Program-made: the position numbers and the translations under genes
The notes under the pieces: model-generated
The model's database searches: none
The model's input: the letters and a program-made list of their open reading frames with translations, nothing else
What the model was told of the DNA's origin: nothing
Source of the DNA: WJKR01 sp964556395
GTDB taxonomy: Archaea; Nanobdellota; Nanobdellia; Woesearchaeales; WJKR01
Direction: 5' to 3'
Assembly (NCBI GenBank): GCA_964556395.1
Contig: CAZKVR010000016.1
Location: 1 to 12,756, forward strand
DNA: 12,756 bases
Shown: piece by piece, positions 1 through 5,915 of the stretch
Layout: each line of letters opens with the position of its first letter
Position numbering within the stretch: the first letter of the stretch is position 1

Positions 1-23
1 AACCTGGAAGAGCAAACGCTATT

Positions 24-779
24 CTAATGCGCGTGCCCCGACAACAAGAACCAGAACGCCACGACCGTCACGAGGAAGATGAGCGTCTCGACCACCATGA
101 GCTTCGTCTCCTTCTTGTGCTTGTGCAACGCAGGCATAATGTCGGACAAGGCGATGTAGACGAACCCACCCGCAGCCACGGCGACGACGTACGGCACGAC
201 GCCCTCCACCGCGTCCAAGGCGAAGTAGCCGATGACACCACCGAGCACTGCAGAGAGCGCGGAGTAGAAGTTCAACAACAACGCCCGGGCCTTTGAGAAG
301 CCAGCGTGCAACAACACCGAGAAATCCCCGACCTCCTGGGGGATCTCGTGCGCCAAGATGCTCAACGTGGCCATCCACCCGGCCTGCGGGTCGAGGAGGA
401 ACGCGCCCGCGATCAGCACGCCATCGATGAAGTTATGGACGAAGTCACCCGTCAACACCAAAAGACCGGCGGGCTTGTCGCCGCAATCCTCCTTGCCGCA
501 ATGATGCCAATGGATGAACCGCTCGATGAGGAAGAACAAGACTATACCAGCCACCACGTAGACCAACGCCTCAGGGGCATGCAACCCCAACTCTTCGAAC
601 CCGTGCATGGCACTGGGCATGAGGCCGAAGAAAGCCACGGCCAAAAGAGTGCCGGCGGCGAAGGAAATCAAGTAGTGAAGCCACCGGTGCATGTGCCTGC
701 CGGCAAGGGCGAGGCCGACGAGGCTCATAAGGCTGACGACGACGGTGGCTACGATGATGGACAACAAGACAGGTATCAT
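24..779 (-). CDS. ZIP-family divalent metal transporter
   Basis: This 251-residue membrane protein is a ZIP (SLC39-like) transporter, a family that moves zinc or other divalent metals into the cytoplasm. About eight hydrophobic segments are visible. The two family signature helices are present: HNFIDG at residues 115-120 and HEIPQEVGDF at 144-153, so the expected binuclear-site residues H115, N116, D119, H144, E145 and E149 are all there. The loop at 90-100 (HWHHCGKEDCG) is rich in His and Cys and replaces the long His-rich loop of eukaryotic ZIPs; it could bind metal (inference). Length is normal for a prokaryotic ZIP. The start ATG overlaps the stop of the upstream coiled-coil gene by 4 bases (ATGA), so the two are probably co-transcribed and translationally coupled. 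The exact metal cannot be told from sequence. Confidence 0.93.
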   Translation of the reverse strand: MIPVLLSIIVATVVVSLMSLVGLALAGRHMHRWLHYLISFAAGTLLAVAFFGLMPSAMHGFEELGLHAPEALVYVVAGIVLFFLIERFIHWHHCGKEDCGDKPAGLLVLTGDFVHNFIDGVLIAGAFLLDPQAGWMATLSILAHEIPQEVGDFSVLLHAGFSKARALLLNFYSALSAVLGGVIGYFALDAVEGVVPYVVAVAAGGFVYIALSDIMPALHKHKKETKLMVVETLIFLVTVVAFWFLLSGHAH

Positions 780-1591
780 TTCTTATACGCCTCCAACTGT
801 TCCGCCAAGGCGGCCGCGTCACGACGAGCCTCGAACGAGTTCTCCTTCCTCTCGACAGCCTTGCACGCGTCATGGATAGCATAGCACAGACCGATCGCTC
901 CTATGATGACGGCACCGACCAGCCGGGCGTTCTGCACCTGCTCCGGCGTCGCTTGTATCTGGCCGGCGGTGTCGATCTCACCCATCGACGCCAGGGTGTC
1001 GCCAAACCACCCACCGACGGCAGCGCCACCGACGGGGTAGACGACCCGCTTGAAACCTTCGGAGATCCGCTTCCCCAACCGTTCGGTCTCAGAGAGCTTG
1101 GACGGTTCGACGACGGAGAGCAACGTCTTGAAACGCTCCCGCTCCGCCTTGTGGTTGTGCTGGATGGTCTCGAGGAGCAGCCGGAACTCTCCGTCGTTCT
1201 TGCGATAGAGGTGCGACCGGTCCTCGAGGAAGTCGAGGTGGTGCTTCGCCTCCTCAAACACCTTCTCAAGGTACCCGAGGTGAGCCTTCAAATGCTTGTC
1301 GGCCTTCCCGGCCTTCTCGACCACCTTATTGAGGTAATGGACGATGTCTACACCGTTGTCGGTACCTTTGACGACAGCCTTGGAGACCTTCTCGTCACGC
1401 TTGACGTTCTTCCTGAGCAGCTTGTGATACTTCCGCTTCTCATGCTCCTCGAGGTTCTGCACGCCCCGCCGGGTGATCTCCTCCAAGAAGTCCTCCCGTT
1501 CGACGTGCAACTGGGTGAAGAGGCGAAGGGCTTGAGAAGCCTTCTTGTTCAACTCGTCCACATCCTTCTTCACAGCCTCCAGGGATCCCAT
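776..1591 (-). CDS. Coiled-coil protein with two C-terminal hydrophobic segments
   Basis: I do not recognise this 271-residue protein. Residues 1-180 are strongly charged and helical, rich in Glu, Lys and His, and look like long coiled coils. Residues about 184-204 (Gly-rich, GGAAVGGWFG) and 222-243 (LVGAVIIGAIGLCYAI) are hydrophobic and could form a membrane hairpin, followed by a charged helical tail. There is no signal peptide and no enzymatic motif that I can see. It is the first gene of a two-gene unit with the ZIP transporter, overlapping it by ATGA, which suggests a membrane-associated role linked to the transporter (inference only). The start is supported by a TATA-like box about 27 bases upstream. 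It shares an 88-bp intergenic region with the divergent cysS. Confidence 0.85.
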   Translation of the reverse strand: MGSLEAVKKDVDELNKKASQALRLFTQLHVEREDFLEEITRRGVQNLEEHEKRKYHKLLRKNVKRDEKVSKAVVKGTDNGVDIVHYLNKVVEKAGKADKHLKAHLGYLEKVFEEAKHHLDFLEDRSHLYRKNDGEFRLLLETIQHNHKAERERFKTLLSVVEPSKLSETERLGKRISEGFKRVVYPVGGAAVGGWFGDTLASMGEIDTAGQIQATPEQVQNARLVGAVIIGAIGLCYAIHDACKAVERKENSFEARRDAAALAEQLEAYKK

Positions 1592-1614
1592 GACGCCTCA
1601 CCACGAACCAGTCC

Positions 1615-1622
1615 TTTAAAAA
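1615..1622 (-). promoter_or_regulatory. TATA box of the coiled-coil/ZIP unit
   Basis: On the minus strand this reads TTTTTAAA and lies about 27 bases before the ATG at 1591. That spacing matches an archaeal promoter making a leaderless or nearly leaderless mRNA. Inferred from spacing and composition only. Confidence 0.5.
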
Positions 1623-1645
1623 CCTTGCGAACCTGAGGGAAAACC

Positions 1646-1654
1646 CATATAAAC
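1646..1654 (+). promoter_or_regulatory. TATA box of cysS
   Basis: CATATAAAC centred about 30 bases before the cysS ATG at 1680, within a GC-rich background. It fits an archaeal TATA element and supports the chosen cysS start. The leader would be only a few bases long. Confidence 0.55.
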
Positions 1655-1679
1655 CACGTCCGCCCCGCCTAACCCCACC

Positions 1680-3128
1680 ATGGCATTGAAGCTGTACAAC
1701 AACCTGACCAACAAGCTGGAACCGTTCGAGAGCATCAAGCCCGGAAAGGTCTCGATGTACAACTGCGGCCCCACCGTGTACAGCTACCAACACATCGGCA
1801 ACTTCCGATCCTACGTCGTCGTCGACCTCCTCCGACGACACCTCGAGCGCAAGGGGTACGAGGTCACGCAGGTGGTGAACATCACCGACGTGGGACACCT
1901 CACGGACGACAGCGACGAGGGCGAGGACAAGATGGAAGCCGCCGCGCGGAAGGAGAAGAAACACCCGTTGGAAATAGCGGAGCACTACACCAGCCAGTTC
2001 CTCGAGGACTGGCGGACGCTGAACATCCAGGAACCGCACCACCGGCCCAAAGCGACGGAGATGGTACAAGAGATCATAGAACTCATCCAAGTGCTGCTCG
2101 AGAAGGGCCACGCGTACGAGGCTGGCGGGAACATCTACTACGACGTCACCACGTTCAAGGACTACGGCAAGCTGTCAGGGAACACGCTGGACAAGCTCAC
2201 CGGACACCGCGTCGAACAGGACCCGAACAAGCGCAACCCGCAAGACTTCGTCCTCTGGTTCAGGAACAGCAAGTTCAAGAACCACATCCTCAAGTGGGAC
2301 AGCCCTTGGGGTGAAGGATATCCTGGCTGGCACGCCGAGTGCAGCGTGATGTCAGCCAAACACCTCACAGAAGCTTTCAAGAACGGACACTTCGACCCCG
2401 GAGCTTTCGAAACCATCGACATCCACACCGGCGGTGAGGACAACAAGTTCCCCCACCACGAGTGCGAGATCGCGCAGACCGAAGGAGCCACAGGCAAGGA
2501 GTACGCCAAGTACTGGATCCACCCACGACACCTCAAGTCCGAAGGTGAGAAGATGAGCAAGTCCCTCGGGAACGTGTACTACGTCTTCCAGCTCGTCAAG
2601 GAAGGCTACAGCCCCAGGGCGATCAGATACCTGCTGATGGGGACGCACTACCAGCAACAGCTCAACTTCACCAAGAAAGGACTCGAAGCCACGACGAAGA
2701 CGCTGGAACGGCTGGACGACTTCCTCCTCCGCATGCACGAGGTGGACGGCGACGAAGACGCAGACGAAGAGGTAGCCAAGGCTGAGAAGGCGTTCGAGGA
2801 GGCGATGGACGACAACCTCAACGTGTCAGGAGCCCTCGCGGCCGTCTTCGACCTGATGAAAGAAGCGAACAAGAAACGGCTCAGCGCGGACGCGGGCAAG
2901 AAAGTCCTGGAAGCCATGTACGACTTCGACAAGGTCCTCGGACTCCAGATGGCACAAGTGAAACCGACCGCAAGGGACGAAGAGGTCGAAGCCAAGATCC
3001 AAGAACGCGAGGAAGCCCGGAAGAAGAAAGACTGGGCGACCGCCGACCGCATCAGGGACGAGCTGCAAGAACAAGGAATCGAGCTCATGGACACGCCGGA
3101 CGGGACGCGGTGGAAGAAGGCGAAGTGA
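1680..3128 (+). CDS. cysS: Cysteinyl-tRNA synthetase
   Basis: This class I aminoacyl-tRNA synthetase charges tRNA-Cys with cysteine in the cytoplasm. The 482-residue protein is complete and of typical length. The N-terminal ATP-site signature is HIGN at 38-41, preceded by the family block CGPTVY. KMSKS is intact at 291-295. Expected zinc ligands are C29, C221 (in GWHAEC), H259 and E263 (in FPHHECE), by comparison with the known E. coli CysRS sites. The C-terminal part is a helical DALR/anticodon-recognition region ending in a lysine-rich tail. The gene stands alone on the plus strand, divergent from the coiled-coil/ZIP unit, and ends 2 bases before the convergent HEPN gene. It implies direct cysteine charging rather than reliance on the SepRS route alone. 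Confidence 0.98.
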   Translation: MALKLYNNLTNKLEPFESIKPGKVSMYNCGPTVYSYQHIGNFRSYVVVDLLRRHLERKGYEVTQVVNITDVGHLTDDSDEGEDKMEAAARKEKKHPLEIAEHYTSQFLEDWRTLNIQEPHHRPKATEMVQEIIELIQVLLEKGHAYEAGGNIYYDVTTFKDYGKLSGNTLDKLTGHRVEQDPNKRNPQDFVLWFRNSKFKNHILKWDSPWGEGYPGWHAECSVMSAKHLTEAFKNGHFDPGAFETIDIHTGGEDNKFPHHECEIAQTEGATGKEYAKYWIHPRHLKSEGEKMSKSLGNVYYVFQLVKEGYSPRAIRYLLMGTHYQQQLNFTKKGLEATTKTLERLDDFLLRMHEVDGDEDADEEVAKAEKAFEEAMDDNLNVSGALAAVFDLMKEANKKRLSADAGKKVLEAMYDFDKVLGLQMAQVKPTARDEEVEAKIQEREEARKKKDWATADRIRDELQEQGIELMDTPDGTRWKKAK

Positions 3129-3130
3129 GC

Positions 3131-3526
3131 TTAGAAGTGGCGTTCCAGGCGTCGCAGCAGCGATGGTATCTCTTCGGAAGCCTTCTCGACGGTTCCCAAA
3201 GCCACATCCTTGCCGTAGTAGTTGATTCCATTACGGAGCTTGCGGTAGCGGTCGAACCGGCCGGAGACCTTCCGCTCCTCGAGGATGTCTGCGAGGAAGT
3301 GTGTTATCGCCTCGTGCGAGAGGAACTTGTAGCCGAGGGCTTCACAGTACTCGCGCAAGCCCTCATAGAGTTCCCTCAGAATCGTCTTGGAGGATGTCTC
3401 TGACAAGGGAATCGCCTTGGCGGTCTCCACGGCTTTCCGGCCGGCGGACGAGAGGTTCCTGGCACGGATGGTGTCGACCCGTACTCTCTTCACATACCCT
3501 TCTTCCAGGCTCTCATCAAAACCCAT
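3131..3526 (-). CDS. HEPN-domain protein, partner of the MNT gene
   Basis: This 131-residue helical protein looks like the HEPN half of an archaeal MNT/HEPN pair. HEPN proteins are often RNase toxins with an Rx4-6H motif. Here the motif region near residues 94-105 reads YRKLRNGINYYG, so the position where His is expected holds Asn (N102), while R98, N99 and the following tyrosines are kept. The same form is, from memory, common in archaeal members, so it may define a variant subfamily rather than a damaged copy. The gene overlaps the upstream MNT gene by 11 bases, so the two are co-translated. It ends 2 bases past the convergent cysS. Whether it has RNase activity is not decidable from sequence. 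Confidence 0.8.
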   Translation of the reverse strand: MGFDESLEEGYVKRVRVDTIRARNLSSAGRKAVETAKAIPLSETSSKTILRELYEGLREYCEALGYKFLSHEAITHFLADILEERKVSGRFDRYRKLRNGINYYGKDVALGTVEKASEEIPSLLRRLERHF

Positions 3527-4055
3527 CGACGACCTCCAGCTCTCCGGACAGGACGATGCCGTTGGAGATGCTGTTGACTAGGTCTGAACGTTTCCTTATT
3601 AAGGATATCCACTCTTTCACCGAAAAATTGTGGATGCTCACTTGGCGTCCGAGATATTTCCCGTACGGTTTCAGGTCTTGATCTTTCTTGGCGGTCGAGA
3701 TGACGCAGAGGTCGACGTCGCTGTCCTTGCCGTCGGTGGCGTGCGCATAGCTGCCGAAGACGACGACGACCGGATAGTCGAACTCCGCCTCGAGGCGTCC
3801 GATGAGGCCTGACTCGCGGAGGCGTTCGAGGTTGCGGTACAATTTGAGGTTGAGGAACCTCTTCGTGCGGGCAGCCTTGAAGAAAGGATAAGGCTTGCCC
3901 TTCTTCACCTCAAGGAACCCCTCGTCCACGAGTCTCGACAGGTACGTGCGGACGGTCGTGTGATTGATGCCGGTCAGCCTCGAGACCTCCCGGATGTGGA
4001 ATCCTTCTTCGGGGTCGTCGAAGAACGGCTCCAGTATGGACAGTTTTTGTTCCAT
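3516..4055 (-). CDS. wHTH-MNT nucleotidyltransferase, likely antitoxin
   Basis: The 179-residue protein joins an N-terminal winged helix-turn-helix (about residues 5-60; recognition region around NHTTVRTYLSRLVDEGFLEV) to a minimal nucleotidyltransferase domain (about 70-160). The catalytic signature is intact and exactly spaced as GS-x10-DxD: G101, S102, D113 and D115. In known MNT/HEPN systems the MNT protein acts as an antitoxin, in some cases by AMPylating the HEPN toxin. The fused wHTH suggests it also represses its own promoter (inference). It precedes the HEPN gene with an 11-base overlap. The start is fixed by a TATA box about 28 bases upstream, which sits inside an inverted repeat. 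Confidence 0.87.
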   Translation of the reverse strand: MEQKLSILEPFFDDPEEGFHIREVSRLTGINHTTVRTYLSRLVDEGFLEVKKGKPYPFFKAARTKRFLNLKLYRNLERLRESGLIGRLEAEFDYPVVVVFGSYAHATDGKDSDVDLCVISTAKKDQDLKPYGKYLGRQVSIHNFSVKEWISLIRKRSDLVNSISNGIVLSGELEVVDGF

Positions 4056-4056
4056 G

Positions 4057-4094
4057 TGGAAATATAAAATTACAGAAGTTTATAAAAGTTTCCA
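4057..4094. promoter_or_regulatory. Inverted repeat around the MNT promoter, possible operator
   Basis: TGGAAA at 4057-4062 and TTTCCA at 4089-4094 form exact 6-base arms. Just inside are TATAAA (4063-4068) and TTTATA (4079-4084), also complementary but offset by 4 bases. The arms bracket the TATA box of the MNT/HEPN unit and reach to within 2 bases of its ATG. This is where an autorepressor such as the wHTH of the MNT protein would bind. Operator function is inferred. Confidence 0.4.
4079..4088 (-). promoter_or_regulatory. TATA box of the MNT/HEPN unit
   Basis: On the minus strand this reads CTTTTATAAA and lies about 28 bases before the ATG at 4055, which fits an archaeal leaderless promoter and supports that start codon. 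Confidence 0.55.
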
Positions 4095-4147
4095 AAATTC
4101 AAAGGCGACAGAACCACACAAAAAGAAACGAGAAGGACTCCAAAAGC

Positions 4148-4154
4148 TTAAAAA
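4148..4154 (+). promoter_or_regulatory. TATA box of the DUF357/PIN unit
   Basis: TTAAAAA preceded by the purine-rich CAAAAG, centred about 26 bases before the ATG at 4177. The placement selects this ATG over in-frame upstream methionines, which lie inside or before the promoter. Confidence 0.5.
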
Positions 4155-4176
4155 CCACCGAGGACAACGAGACACG

Positions 4177-4461
4177 ATGAACACCGTAGTTACCGATGAG
4201 AAACTCAGCCAGTACTTCACCATCACGCACGAAGCTTTAGAAGCGGCGAGGGAGTCCGAGAAGGGCGACGAAGCCCAAGCCGAGGACTTCCTCGACATGG
4301 CCTCTAGGTATTACAGCGACGCGGAGCACTTCAAAAGCCAAGGCGATTACGTCCTCGCCTTCGCGGCGCTCAACTACGCGCACGGGTGGCTCGACGCCGG
4401 CGCGAGGATCAGGATATTCAAGGTCAACGACAGCCGATTGTTCACGGTGGACGAGCTATGA
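4177..4461 (+). CDS. DUF357 family protein
   Basis: This 94-residue helical protein matches my memory of the archaeal DUF357 family, whose molecular role is not established. The most typical stretch is residues 38-80: a helix with YYSDAEHF, then GDYVLAFAALNYAHGWLDAG. It resembles the amphipathic four-helix pattern of HEPN-like bundles, but no Rx4-6H motif is present. An in-frame extension back to 3964 is rejected because it would run through both divergent promoters and part of the MNT gene. The stop overlaps the start of the PIN gene as ATGA, so the two are translationally coupled. A role as partner of the PIN nuclease is inferred from this coupling only. Confidence 0.83.
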   Translation: MNTVVTDEKLSQYFTITHEALEAARESEKGDEAQAEDFLDMASRYYSDAEHFKSQGDYVLAFAALNYAHGWLDAGARIRIFKVNDSRLFTVDEL

Positions 4462-4943
4462 GAGAGATCTTCGACGCGCTCCCAAGGACTGATAAGAAAA
4501 ACCTCGTGTTATTGGACACGTGCTACCTCATCGACGCGTTCCACAACCATAAAGAACATGAACTGGAAGAAGCGGCCAAGGAGCACCGGCTGGCCATCAC
4601 GAGCTTCAACGCGGAAGAGCTCGTCCACGTCCACGGCAAGGTGCAGGACAAGAGCGTGAAGGAACGCGTCAGGAAGTTCTTCAAACAACACCACGACGTC
4701 AAGGTGTTGGAAGTCCCGGTCAAACCCGGAGACCCCGAGGGCGAGAAGCGCTACGTGGAAGCCGTCGACCCCTACCTGGCCCGGGACGTGCCGGACCCGA
4801 GCGACGCAGTCCTCATGGCCGCCGCGATCGAGACGCACAGCACGGTGGTGACGAAGGACAAGCACCACCTCTTCACCACAGTACTGGAGAACTACCTCAA
4901 GCGCTGGGGGCTCAGCGTGGTGAAAGGGCTGAAAGACCTCTAG
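4458..4943 (+). CDS. PIN-domain ribonuclease
   Basis: The 161-residue protein is a single PIN domain, a fold of Mg2+/Mn2+-dependent RNases found in VapC toxins and in rRNA-processing enzymes. The acidic residues expected in the active site are visible: D20 (in LLDTCYLID), E53 or E54 (in SFNAEEL), D116 (in PDPSDAVLMAA) and D134 (in VTKDKHHL). No Zn-ribbon follows, so it is not a Nob1-type protein. It starts within the stop of the DUF357 gene and ends tail to tail with galE, sharing the bases CTAG. It could be a VapC-like toxin with an unusual partner or a housekeeping RNA nuclease; no VapB-like antitoxin is seen next to it. Confidence 0.85.
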   Translation: MREIFDALPRTDKKNLVLLDTCYLIDAFHNHKEHELEEAAKEHRLAITSFNAEELVHVHGKVQDKSVKERVRKFFKQHHDVKVLEVPVKPGDPEGEKRYVEAVDPYLARDVPDPSDAVLMAAAIETHSTVVTKDKHHLFTTVLENYLKRWGLSVVKGLKDL

Positions 4944-5872
4944 CGGTACGCGTCATACGTGGACCTGACGGATTCTTCCAAAGACACTTGAGGACTCCAA
5001 CCCAACAATTCTTCAGCCTTCTCGTTCGACGCCACGACCGAGGCAGGGTCACCCTTGCGAGGCCCGGCGATAGCGACAGGGACCTCCTTACCCGTCACGT
5101 CCTCGACCACCTTCACAAGCTCCTTGACCGTCACGCCCTCTGACGTGCCGAGGTTGATAATTGCTGAAGAATCCAAGGACAAGGCTGAGAGGTGAGCCCG
5201 GACCAAATCCTTAACATCGATGTAATCCCTGACGCACGTGCCGTCCCTGGTATCGTACGAATCCCCGAAGAGCGTGAAGACGTCGCGCTTGCCGTTGAGG
5301 ACTTCCATAAGAATGGGAAGGACGTTCTTCGCCTCAGGGTCCTGGTATCCAAGGACGTCACCGACGACGTTGAAATAACGGAGAACGACGTACCGGACGC
5401 CATGGACGCGCTCATACCACCGGAGCATCCGCTCCACGACGTACTTGGTCTCGCCGTAGAAGCTCTCAGGACCGACCGGGTGCTCCTCGTCGACAGGGAC
5501 ATACCGAGGGTTACCGTAGACCGCGGCGGTGCTCGAGAACACGACCCTCTTGACACCATACCTGACCATAGCGTTCAACAGGCGAATCGTCCCAGCGATG
5601 TTGTCAGAGTACTTGGGGACGTCCTCCAAGGACTCCTCGACCGCCTTGTAGGCTGCGAAATGGATGACCGAGTCCACGGGCTCGGAGAACAACGGGTCGA
5701 GGTCGCCGCAGGCGAGGTCCACCTCGTAGAACGACGCTCTGGAATCGACAAGCTCCTTCCGGCCCTTGGAGAGGTTGTCAGCCACGACGACGTCAAAACC
5801 CTCATCCAGAAGCGTCTTGACGCACACGCTACCGATGAAACCAGCCCCACCGGTGACGAGAACCCTTGCCAT
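4940..5872 (-). CDS. galE: UDP-glucose 4-epimerase (extended SDR)
   Basis: This 310-residue protein is an NAD-dependent extended short-chain dehydrogenase of the GalE type, interconverting UDP-glucose and UDP-galactose (or the N-acetyl forms). The nucleotide-binding glycine motif GGAGFIG is at residues 8-14. The catalytic dyad is Y139 and K143 (YGETK), with S114/T115 in FSSTAAVYG near the position of the catalytic Ser/Thr. The GalE-like RDYIDVKDL block follows later. It is slightly shorter than bacterial GalE (about 338). It lies downstream of cbf5 on the same strand but has its own TATA box in the 43-bp gap. Together with the nearby GT2-GtrA gene it suggests surface glycan or glycolipid synthesis. 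Exact sugar specificity is uncertain. Confidence 0.92.
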   Translation of the reverse strand: MARVLVTGGAGFIGSVCVKTLLDEGFDVVVADNLSKGRKELVDSRASFYEVDLACGDLDPLFSEPVDSVIHFAAYKAVEESLEDVPKYSDNIAGTIRLLNAMVRYGVKRVVFSSTAAVYGNPRYVPVDEEHPVGPESFYGETKYVVERMLRWYERVHGVRYVVLRYFNVVGDVLGYQDPEAKNVLPILMEVLNGKRDVFTLFGDSYDTRDGTCVRDYIDVKDLVRAHLSALSLDSSAIINLGTSEGVTVKELVKVVEDVTGKEVPVAIAGPRKGDPASVVASNEKAEELLGWSPQVSLEESVRSTYDAYR

Positions 5873-5893
5873 GAAAAGCTTAACAAGAAACTC

Positions 5894-5902
5894 ATTTATA
5901 AG
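5894..5902 (-). promoter_or_regulatory. TATA box of galE
   Basis: On the minus strand this reads CTTATAAAT, about 26 bases before the galE ATG at 5872. It lies just after the cbf5 stop, so galE can be transcribed independently of cbf5. Confidence 0.5.
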
Positions 5903-5915
5903 GTTTAGGAAACCG

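Noticed and set aside
306..884. Plus-strand open frame of 192 codons
   Set aside because: It lies antisense to the ZIP and coiled-coil genes, has low-complexity composition and no promoter; such frames are expected in GC-rich coding DNA.
872..1636. Plus-strand open frame of 254 codons
   Set aside because: It mirrors the coiled-coil gene; the Leu-rich protein is the reverse reading of Glu/Lys codons. The minus-strand gene has the promoter and the ATGA coupling to ZIP.
1440..2111. Minus-strand open frame of 223 codons
   Set aside because: It is antisense to the start of cysS and crosses the divergent promoter region.
5192..5908. Plus-strand open frame of 238 codons opposite galE
   Set aside because: galE has clear catalytic motifs and a TATA box on the other strand; this frame has no recognisable domain.
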